A DNA stretch of 20,395 bases from a virus, in the IMG/VR virus record IMGVR_UViG_3300030099_007666, positions 1 to 20,395 of that record. One strand, written 5' to 3'. The notes beneath the pieces were generated by a model. The model saw only the letters and a program-made list of their open reading frames with translations, had not been told where the DNA came from and did no database searches. Both the position numbers and the translations under genes were made by a program. Positions 14,622 to 19,833 of the stretch are shown here, one piece after another. Position 1 is the stretch's first letter; each line of letters starts with the position of its first letter.

Positions 14622-14877
14622 GAAACATGCTAAAAAAAGATACTTCTGTGTGAAATACACTCTGAAGCCCGATAAAAAATTTGACGAATTAGTGACCCTT
14701 TCTCGTAAAAAAATCGGTCCAGGTAAGATGCAAGAATACTCGGTTGTCTTAGATCTTGTGAATGAAGAAATATTAAAGAACGAGTTGCCTAACACAGAGT
14801 CCATCACATACCAAAGAATGTTTGAACACTATAATCAATATTACAAAGATGCTATCGACGCCTTTGTTAAATCTTAA
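14614..14877 (+). CDS. Small conserved protein following gene 44
   Basis: The ATG lies inside the end of gene 44 (overlap ATGGGTAG), so translation is probably coupled. The 87-residue product is basic at the N-terminus ('MGRKHAKKRYFCVKYTLKP'). It continues with a helix ('DKKFDELVTLSRKKIGPGKM') and a strand ('EYSVVLDLVNEEIL'), and ends in a helical 'RMFEHYNQYYKDAIDAFVKS'. The position is where gene 62 (clamp loader small subunit) normally lies, but T4 gp62 is 187 residues and I see no convincing similarity. It may be a reduced partner of gp44 or an unrelated conserved protein; the sequence does not settle which. Confidence 0.6.
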   Translation: MGRKHAKKRYFCVKYTLKPDKKFDELVTLSRKKIGPGKMQEYSVVLDLVNEEILKNELPNTESITYQRMFEHYNQYYKDAIDAFVKS

Positions 14878-14891
14878 TACCGTACATGTGT

Positions 14892-15152
14892 TTAAGAAGC
14901 GCCAACCGCCTCATTTTCCATAATTTTGTTAACACTTTCCGTCTTCTTCTGTCTTTTTGTTTTCGTATTTTTAGCCAATTTTGATTTAACATATACAATT
15001 TTATCCGTTTGTCGTAGATTCCTTTTTTCCTTATCAGCTTCCATAATTTCCTTTGATACAAAGGCCGCATTTGTTGGCTTTTGAATAATAACATTTGATA
15101 CCTCGTTGATTGTGTAAAGTTGTGATTTGATGTGTCTTTGTGTTCGACTCAT
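14892..15152 (-). CDS. Small basic protein of unknown function, minus strand
   Basis: The 86-residue product starts 'MSRTQRHIKSQLYTINEV' and is rich in Lys, Arg and Thr ('KEKRNLRQTDKIVYVKSK', 'NTKTKRQKKTESVNK'), with an acidic end. It fills the 350-base region between two plus-strand genes that otherwise holds no ORF, and it has a late-type box (TTAAATA) seven bases before this ATG. An in-frame ATG at 15194 would give 100 residues but would place the box inside the gene, so the shorter start is preferred. Its 3' end is 14 bases from the end of the convergent 14614-14877 gene. No family is recognised; the charge suggests nucleic-acid or protein binding. Confidence 0.5.
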   Translation of the reverse strand: MSRTQRHIKSQLYTINEVSNVIIQKPTNAAFVSKEIMEADKEKRNLRQTDKIVYVKSKLAKNTKTKRQKKTESVNKIMENEAVGAS

Positions 15153-15159
15153 GTACAAA

Positions 15160-15166
15160 TATTTAA
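15160..15166 (-). promoter_or_regulatory. Late-type promoter box (TTAAATA), minus strand
   Basis: TTAAATA on the minus strand differs from ATAAATA by one base. It is separated by seven bases from the ATG at 15152, the same tight spacing seen at other late genes here. Confidence 0.4.
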
Positions 15167-15217
15167 TGTTGTCCATAGGCCAAAAAGTATGCATATTTTA
15201 CAAAGCAGATTTTACTC

Positions 15218-15224
15218 ATAAATA
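15218..15224 (+). promoter_or_regulatory. Late promoter box (ATAAATA)
   Basis: CATAAATA is followed by six bases and the ATG at 15231. Transcription is predicted to start at or one base before the start codon, with no Shine-Dalgarno possible on such a message. It would drive the plus-strand set up to 17421. Confidence 0.65.
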
Positions 15225-15230
15225 AGCGTT

Positions 15231-15710
15231 ATGCACGATGTATTAGATATAATCCGTAATGTACAGGGGCTATACGCCGTAGGCCCTACTTTGGGCATAC
15301 TTAAAGACTACGAAAGGGTAATGGACGAACTAGACCTATATGTGTTCGAAAATTGGCAGGACGGTGAACTGCTAGAGGGCCCAAAAGATTCTAGACATTT
15401 TGTCACTTGTAGTTTCATGTGGCCTGAAGATAGGATGCCAGATCCAACTGGTGGACAAAGACTACTTGACAGAGGATGTAAAGTATCATACAGACGAGAC
15501 GAATTACTGAAGCCAAGACAGATTAAGTCTCCAGAAGATTACAGGCCCGGCACAACCAAGGGCAAGATTGACGCACATCCAATTTGGATTGTAGAGATAA
15601 AGATGCCAAAAGAACTGATTGGCAATTTTAAGTTTGGCAGAGATAACATCGAAAATCAAGACGAAACAGATATAGCAACACAGGATCAAAATAATTTAGA
15701 TGCAAATTAA
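15231..15710 (+). CDS. Conserved protein of unknown function (late operon, first gene)
   Basis: The 159-residue soluble protein has no signal or TM segment. It begins 'MHDVLDIIRNVQGLYAVGPT', has a central 'HFVTCSFMWPEDRMPDPTGG' segment and 'CKVSYRRDELLKPRQIKSPE', and ends in a polar, probably disordered tail ('ENQDETDIATQDQNNLDAN'). 'HPIWIVEIKMPKELIG' looks like a buried strand followed by a loop. It resembles conserved proteins of marine T4-like phages of unknown role, possibly virion-associated given the late promoter; that is inference. The last 11 bases overlap the next gene. Confidence 0.55.
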   Translation: MHDVLDIIRNVQGLYAVGPTLGILKDYERVMDELDLYVFENWQDGELLEGPKDSRHFVTCSFMWPEDRMPDPTGGQRLLDRGCKVSYRRDELLKPRQIKSPEDYRPGTTKGKIDAHPIWIVEIKMPKELIGNFKFGRDNIENQDETDIATQDQNNLDAN

Positions 15711-16440
15711 TGAAGGACTAAAGGCCGGTGATTTGGAAGGCGTGATCGATAAACGTTTTTCCATAGACCAATTTAAATCAAAAATGGGCGATGACAAAAA
15801 CATCATGGTCCTTGCTTTTACGGCAGAAGGACTTGCGCCTGCCAAGGACCTAGAACGTTTTGCTGAGACCGGATATAAAGAAATTTTAGATGCAGATGCA
15901 ACTCCTGGCGCAATGGCAGATGGCAAACACAAAGTATTTGTTGAATTTGCAAGACAGGATGGAGTTATCATGCATATAATGAAATTTTTGGAAGACCTCA
16001 AAAAACTTACCAATATTGAAGAGTTTGAGTACACTTATCACAAAGGTGAAAATCCAACTCTTGTATCTGCAGGTACCATGCAGGAGATGGTTCCTACAAC
16101 TCCTGACGCATACGAACAAAAGGTCAATGAAATGAAAATTGGTGAAGCAAAAAACTTTTTTGACAAATACGACATGTTAGAATGTGCAATGGAGGACAAT
16201 ATTTTAAGTGTCAAAAAGGCAGGCACACAACAAGAGTTACAATTTGAAATACACAAAGTTGGATCAACTAATGAAATCATGAAAGAAGCTAAAGCATTTG
16301 CTTTGGACATAGATTCGGTGGCAGAATGCACACATCTTACAAAATACTTTGGTCCTTACAATATTACCAAAACCACTGAAAACAGATTCATTTTCAACAA
16401 AGGTGATGAGTCTGCACTATTAAGTAAGTACAAATGGTAA
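15700..16440 (+). CDS. Conserved protein of unknown function (late operon, second gene)
   Basis: The product is 246 residues, acidic, alpha/beta, with no TM segment. Residues ~1-40 ('INEGLKAGDLEGVIDKRFSI') and ~41-100 ('KNIMVLAFTAEGLAPAKDLE', 'MHIMKFLEDLKKLTNIEEFE') contain regular amphipathic helices and strands. The C-terminal half includes 'TQQELQFEIHKVGSTNEIMK' and 'YNITKTTENRFIFNKGD'. The layout suggests two similar alpha/beta subdomains. I recognise this kind of protein as a conserved unknown of T4-like marine phages but cannot assign a function. It overlaps the gene before it by 11 bases and the peptidase gene after it by 7, so all are likely translated as a coupled set. Confidence 0.55.
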   Translation: MQINEGLKAGDLEGVIDKRFSIDQFKSKMGDDKNIMVLAFTAEGLAPAKDLERFAETGYKEILDADATPGAMADGKHKVFVEFARQDGVIMHIMKFLEDLKKLTNIEEFEYTYHKGENPTLVSAGTMQEMVPTTPDAYEQKVNEMKIGEAKNFFDKYDMLECAMEDNILSVKKAGTQQELQFEIHKVGSTNEIMKEAKAFALDIDSVAECTHLTKYFGPYNITKTTENRFIFNKGDESALLSKYKW

Positions 16441-16898
16441 GGTTATCAAAAAATTTCACGCTACAAGAATTCACTAAAAGTCAAACAGCAACAAGAAAAG
16501 GCATAGACAACACGCCTGGTGAAGAACATCTTGCCAAAGCAAAGGATCTTTTTGAAAATGTGGTGCAGAAGGTCAGGGACAACTTTGGAGTAACAGTAAT
16601 TAACTCTGGATATAGGGGTCCAGCACTTAACGAAGCTGTAGGCGGTTCCGAAAGATCGCAACACTGTAAAGGCGAAGCGGTGGATATAGAATGTCCAGGC
16701 ACCCCTAATTATGATGTGGCAAAATGGATTGAAGATACCTTAGACTTCGATCAACTGATATTAGAATTCTATACACCAGGTATACCTGATTCAGGATGGG
16801 TACACGTTTCTTACAAATCTGACGGTAATCGTAAAAGTGTTTTGACTGCAATGAAGGAGAACGGCAAGACCGTCTATAAAACAGGATTAATACAATAA
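16434..16898 (+). CDS. M15-family peptidoglycan peptidase (likely endolysin)
   Basis: The 154-residue protein of the peptidase M15A type starts 'MVRLSKNFTLQEFTKSQTAT', the usual N-terminus of this family. Landmarks are 'VINSGYRGPALNEAVGG' at ~55-71 with Arg61, the zinc motif 'SQHCKGEAVDIE' with His77 and Asp84, and 'GWVHVSY' with the third zinc ligand His124; Glu111 is a possible catalytic acid. These enzymes cleave D-Ala-containing peptide cross-bridges of peptidoglycan. There is no signal peptide, so release through a holin would be needed if it is the endolysin; a virion-borne lytic role is an alternative. It sits in the late operon starting at 15231 and about 1.4 kb before the spanin-like pair, which fits a lysis function. 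Confidence 0.75.
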   Translation: MVRLSKNFTLQEFTKSQTATRKGIDNTPGEEHLAKAKDLFENVVQKVRDNFGVTVINSGYRGPALNEAVGGSERSQHCKGEAVDIECPGTPNYDVAKWIEDTLDFDQLILEFYTPGIPDSGWVHVSYKSDGNRKSVLTAMKENGKTVYKTGLIQ

Positions 16899-16899
16899 A

Positions 16900-17421
16900 A
16901 TGTATCAAAAATGTTTTTTAGATTACGATCACAATTTTTTTGTCGAGCAGGAATACAAAGAAGAACCAACTAGTTGTATCAAACATCAGATCAACGAGCT
17001 TGACGACATACACAAAAAGTATGGTGGCTTTCCGGAAACATATACTTTTGCCAATACGAAAATACATCAATTATGGTATACCAATGAACAAATTGATTTC
17101 GAGGCCATAGGAAAGCAATTAGGAGTCGAGGTGGTTACAGTCAGTTCTATAAAGCAACCTCCTGGACAAGTTGTTCCATTGCATAGAGACACTTTTTTCC
17201 AAATCAAAAAAAAATTTCCTGATGACAAGAGATTGAAAGTACGGGCAAACATATATCTCCAGGATTGGAAGATGGGACAGTTTATACAGTATGACGACAC
17301 AGTTGATGTGAAGTGGAAAGCAGGCGATGGACACATATGGGACAGCAATGTTCTCCACGTCAGTGCTAACGCAGGATTTGACGACAAGTACACTTTGCAG
17401 GTGAGTGGTTTTTTGTTATAA
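16900..17421 (+). CDS. 2OG-Fe(II) oxygenase-like protein
   Basis: The 173-residue protein carries the Fe(II)/2-oxoglutarate oxygenase pattern. 'QVVPLHRDTFFQI' has His95-x-Asp97; 'RANIYLQDWKMGQFIQYDD' and 'VKWKAGDGHIWDSN' supply the jelly-roll strands and turns. 'VLHVSANAG' has the distal His153, and 'DDKYTLQVSGF' follows with Lys163, a candidate 2OG carboxylate ligand. All triad positions are present, so it is probably active; the substrate is unknown. Proteins of this type are frequent in marine T4-like phages. It starts one base after the peptidase stop and ends immediately beside the 3' end of the opposing minus-strand gene. It is clearly different from the oxygenase-like protein at 13090-13629. 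Confidence 0.6.
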   Translation: MYQKCFLDYDHNFFVEQEYKEEPTSCIKHQINELDDIHKKYGGFPETYTFANTKIHQLWYTNEQIDFEAIGKQLGVEVVTVSSIKQPPGQVVPLHRDTFFQIKKKFPDDKRLKVRANIYLQDWKMGQFIQYDDTVDVKWKAGDGHIWDSNVLHVSANAGFDDKYTLQVSGFLL

Positions 17422-18300
17422 TCAAATAGTAATTCTTTTATCCCATATCCTACTAAAACATAAACGATTTGTATCTATACCTCTGTCGTATTCAGAATAT
17501 TTTCCAGATGTATCTAAACCAAATATTACACAATCCGATGGAGTTAAATGTAAACTAGCACAGGAATCTTTTTGTAAATCTTTATATTTTTCATATAGCC
17601 AATTATTACTAAATTTTTTTATCATTTGGTGACCTATATTGACACTGAATAAGTTTACATAATCATTTTGATTATAGGCAAATAAAGTATCATCAAAAAA
17701 TTGCCTTCTCATCCTGATGCCTATCCTGTGGTGTTCTACAGGAAAAACTTTGCTTAATGACGTGGTAATTGTATGAATACATTTGTAACTAAGGTCGAGC
17801 TCTTCTATTTTTGATATACTGATGTACGCAAGATCTAACATCACAGGAATATCAAGTTGTTCGCACTGCTCTAATACATTATAAAAGTTGACAGGTATAT
17901 TTCCTGTGCCTGAGAACGGACAACTCATCACAACTACATCACCGGACTTTAGTTTATCATCACCTATGTCAACACATGATTTAAAATAATTACGTCCCAT
18001 CAACCAATGATAAAAAAATTCTCCTTTTAGCAGACGCAAACGTTTATTGATGTGTTGATGATAGAATTGACCAAAAGTTTCTGTGGTGCCAGCACTGAAG
18101 TCAATGTTTCCAAAATTTTGTATTCCTTGAAAATTTTTACCACTGCATATCCATTCTTTGTAATCTTTCAAGAACTTTTTACTATCACCTATTTCATGGT
18201 TGATGTTTTTTAAATGTTCAACAGACTCGGGGTCGTGGATGCTCCATGCACCTCCATAAGGTTTATTTCTTAACGGTGGTAATACATGATTGATAGCCAT
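17422..18300 (-). CDS. Compact PLP-dependent aminotransferase-like (fold type I) protein
   Basis: The 292-residue minus-strand protein shows the order of elements typical of fold-type I aminotransferases. 'IDFSAGTTETFGQFYHQH' at ~67-83 resembles the phosphate-binding GATEA segment. 'VVVMSCPFSGTGNIP' at ~122-136 corresponds to the NP-x-NPTG region, and 'IPVMLDLAYISIS' at ~151-163 to the DEAY strand, with Asp156 for the pyridine nitrogen and Tyr159. 'TTSLSKVF' at ~179-186 has Lys184 as the Schiff-base lysine, followed by 'RIGIRMRR'. Usual family length is ~350-400, so the N-terminal arm and C-terminal small domain are shortened; 'LCFSRIWDKR' near the end may hold the substrate-carboxylate arginine. 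The canonical Asn of the NPTG loop is altered. It is a single-gene minus-strand unit between plus-strand late genes, with a variant late box upstream. Active aminotransferase or repurposed fold cannot be decided by reading. Confidence 0.6.
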   Translation of the reverse strand: MAINHVLPPLRNKPYGGAWSIHDPESVEHLKNINHEIGDSKKFLKDYKEWICSGKNFQGIQNFGNIDFSAGTTETFGQFYHQHINKRLRLLKGEFFYHWLMGRNYFKSCVDIGDDKLKSGDVVVMSCPFSGTGNIPVNFYNVLEQCEQLDIPVMLDLAYISISKIEELDLSYKCIHTITTSLSKVFPVEHHRIGIRMRRQFFDDTLFAYNQNDYVNLFSVNIGHQMIKKFSNNWLYEKYKDLQKDSCASLHLTPSDCVIFGLDTSGKYSEYDRGIDTNRLCFSRIWDKRITI

Positions 18301-18306
18301 TTGATT

Positions 18307-18314
18307 TACTTATA
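18307..18314 (-). promoter_or_regulatory. Variant late promoter box (TATAAGTA), minus strand
   Basis: TATAAGTA on the minus strand has one change from TATAAATA and lies six bases before the ATG at 18300. It forms a divergent pair with the plus-strand box at 18330-18336, 15 bases away. Confidence 0.4.
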
Positions 18315-18329
18315 GGCGTATATTTGACC

Positions 18330-18336
18330 ATAAATA
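18330..18336 (+). promoter_or_regulatory. Late promoter box (ATAAATA)
   Basis: CATAAATA is followed by eight bases and the ATG at 18345. The in-frame TTG at 18324 lies upstream of this box and so cannot be on the transcript; that supports the ATG as start. Confidence 0.65.
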
Positions 18337-18344
18337 TTAGCCAT

Positions 18345-18818
18345 ATGTTTTCAAGCATTAGAATGATATTCACAGTATTAATAATCACCGGAATAGCCGG
18401 TGCAGGTATGTATGTGATGAAATTGAGGGCAGATAACGCCACACTTAAAGCAAATCAAATTAAATTAGAGACAGCGGTTGCAGAACAGAACAAGGTGTTG
18501 GAACAACAGAAAAAAGATTTTACGGCAATAATGGAAAGCAATAAGAAATTAAATGTATTGATCAACACATTCAAAAAAGATCTACAGGATCTAGACAAAC
18601 GTTTCACAAAGAAAAACAGAGACATAGGCAAACTTGCAATAGAAAGAACAAAATCTATAGAACGTATTGTCAACAACGGTGGGAAAAATGCCGCAAGATG
18701 TATCGAGTTGGCATCAGGTGCAGAGCATACTGAAGCAGAACTAAAGGCAACATTAAAATCACAAATCAACCCAGAGTGTCCAGCACTTGCAAATCCAAAT
18801 TATGTACCACATCAATAA
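18345..18818 (+). CDS. Membrane-anchored coiled-coil protein (i-spanin-like)
   Basis: The product is 157 residues. An N-terminal TM helix (~7-25, 'MIFTVLIITGIAGAGMYVMK') is followed by a long charged coiled-coil (~28-110: 'NKVLEQQKKDFTAIMESNKK', 'LQDLDKRFTKKNRDIGKLAI'). A short C-terminal segment with two cysteines ('ARCIELASGAEH', 'NPECPAL') completes it. This is the architecture of an inner-membrane spanin: N-in anchor, periplasmic coiled coil. The next gene is a lipoprotein that overlaps its 3' end by 17 bases, as in many Rz/Rz1-type pairs. The C-terminal 'GAEHTEAELKATL' also recalls phage Rz-like proteins. A general structural membrane protein is the alternative. Confidence 0.55.
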   Translation: MFSSIRMIFTVLIITGIAGAGMYVMKLRADNATLKANQIKLETAVAEQNKVLEQQKKDFTAIMESNKKLNVLINTFKKDLQDLDKRFTKKNRDIGKLAIERTKSIERIVNNGGKNAARCIELASGAEHTEAELKATLKSQINPECPALANPNYVPHQ

Positions 18819-19167
18819 AATATTTGCATTAGCATTAATTGTATTACTAACAGGTTGTAGTATAGGTGGCGAGAAAAAGATCAAGATATTTTCAGTTGAG
18901 AAACCAAGGGAAAAATTAAACTACGAGATGCCAACTCCATTACAAATGGAGGAAATTTACTGGCATATTATCACAAGTGAAAATGCAGAGGAAGTATTCA
19001 AAAAACTAGAAGAAGCAGGAATAGATCCTGTGTTATTCGGAATCACAGATAAAGACTTCCAGGTGCTGGCTAGAAACTTTGCACAGATAAGGCAAAAACT
19101 ACAGGAAACAAACAACCTGCTTGAAGAGTACAAAAAATACTACGAAGATTCTGGTAATACTCAATAA
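18802..19167 (+). CDS. Lipoprotein with coiled coil (o-spanin-like candidate)
   Basis: The preferred start is the ATG at 18802, giving 121 residues; the in-frame TTG at 18787 would only add five residues before the signal. The N-terminus 'MYHINKIFALALIVLLTGCS' is a textbook lipoprotein signal with lipobox LTGC and the lipidated Cys at position 19. The mature part is charged and helical ('LQMEEIYWHIITSENAEEVF', 'LARNFAQIRQKLQETNNLLE', 'YKKYYEDSG'). It starts inside the previous gene in another frame. Together with that TM plus coiled-coil neighbour, it fits a two-component spanin that fuses inner and outer membranes at lysis. It is longer than most o-spanins and is not Pro-rich, which weakens the call; the lipoprotein assignment itself is strong. 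Confidence 0.6.
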   Translation: MYHINKIFALALIVLLTGCSIGGEKKIKIFSVEKPREKLNYEMPTPLQMEEIYWHIITSENAEEVFKKLEEAGIDPVLFGITDKDFQVLARNFAQIRQKLQETNNLLEEYKKYYEDSGNTQ

Positions 19168-19170
19168 ATA
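19164..19170 (+). promoter_or_regulatory. Late promoter box (ATAAATA)
   Basis: CAATAAATA overlaps the stop codon of the lipoprotein gene and is followed by eight bases (CTACTATT) and the ATG at 19179. Predicted transcription starts within about three bases of the start codon. Confidence 0.65.
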
Positions 19171-19178
19171 CTACTATT

Positions 19179-19613
19179 ATGAAGATCAGTGATTCAACAT
19201 CAATCTCGATGCCAATGCGGAACCTAATTTCAATCGTGGCGGCAGTTGCGGTTGGCGTATGGGCATATTTTGGAGTTATCGAAAGACTAAACAAGTTAGA
19301 AACACAATCAGTTCTTCTAGAGAAGGACATGACTGCCGAAGATGAAAGATTGCACAACGAAGTTACAAAAAACACAGACTTCAGGATTAGATATCCACGA
19401 GGCGAATTGGGTCAAAGTTCACAAGACATAGAACAGTTCATGTTGATAGAAGATTTATATAAAAGTGTAGATAGGATGCAAAAGCATCTAGACGACATGG
19501 CAAACAACAAGGTAAACATAGAGTTTCTCAAAGAGCAAATGGAAAAAGCACTAAGGTCTATTGAGAAATTAAAGGACGCTGACAGAGAAATAGTGTATAA
19601 GAACGGAAACTAA
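19179..19613 (+). CDS. Conserved membrane-anchored coiled-coil protein
   Basis: The 144-residue product has a short N-terminal tail 'MKISDSTSISMPMRN', one TM helix (~15-34, 'LISIVAAVAVGVWAYFGVI') and then a long helical, charged region. A central 'TDFRIRYPRGELG' motif is followed by a second coiled coil ('LIEDLYKSVDRMQKHLDDMA', 'FLKEQMEKALRSIEKLKD'). The 'SMPMRNLIS...VGVWAYFG' start and the 'F-R-PRGE-G' motif are, in my recollection, conserved in T4-like cyanophage proteins of unknown function. It has its own late promoter and no Shine-Dalgarno. The placement among envelope proteins suggests a lysis or membrane-remodelling role, which is inference. Confidence 0.65.
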   Translation: MKISDSTSISMPMRNLISIVAAVAVGVWAYFGVIERLNKLETQSVLLEKDMTAEDERLHNEVTKNTDFRIRYPRGELGQSSQDIEQFMLIEDLYKSVDRMQKHLDDMANNKVNIEFLKEQMEKALRSIEKLKDADREIVYKNGN

Positions 19614-19614
19614 T

Positions 19615-19824
19615 ATGATAGAAGCAGTTGTAGCCTTGTTAATGTTTGTAAATGGAGAAATAAAGGAACATCGTATCCAAGAAAATATGGCAGGATGCCT
19701 TAGAGGTAAACGTCATGCAGAAAGAAATTATAGTCCTAGTGTTAAATATCAATGTTGGAAAGGTAAAGCCGAGACTGAGATTTACATGGGAGAGAAATCA
19801 ATCAAGGCAATAATATTAGAATAG
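19615..19824 (+). CDS. Small protein with hydrophobic N-terminus
   Basis: The 69-residue product starts one base after the preceding stop. The N-terminal 'MIEAVVALLMFVNGEIKEHR' is a short hydrophobic stretch without a basic leader, so it is either a weak signal peptide or a buried strand. The rest is basic with two cysteines ('AGCLRGKRHAERNY', 'SVKYQCWKGKAE') that could form a disulphide if exported. It ends 'EKSIKAIILE'. Similar small proteins accompany the preceding membrane protein in T4-like marine phages, as far as I recall. Function is unknown. Confidence 0.55.
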   Translation: MIEAVVALLMFVNGEIKEHRIQENMAGCLRGKRHAERNYSPSVKYQCWKGKAETEIYMGEKSIKAIILE

Positions 19825-19833
19825 GAAAAAATT

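Noticed and set aside
17405-17440. Possible bidirectional terminator between the two convergent genes
   Set aside because: The stops are immediately adjacent. No stem of useful length followed by a T run is visible there.
17405-17632. Plus-strand ORF opposite the 3' end of the aminotransferase-like gene, as a downstream partner of the oxygenase gene
   Set aside because: It overlaps the well-supported minus-strand gene, has no Shine-Dalgarno, and its Leu/Ser/Tyr-rich product looks like an antisense shadow.
18324-18326. TTG at 18324 as the start of the membrane coiled-coil gene
   Set aside because: It lies upstream of the late box at 18330-18336 that should drive the gene, so it would not be on that transcript. 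ATG 18345 starts directly before the TM helix.
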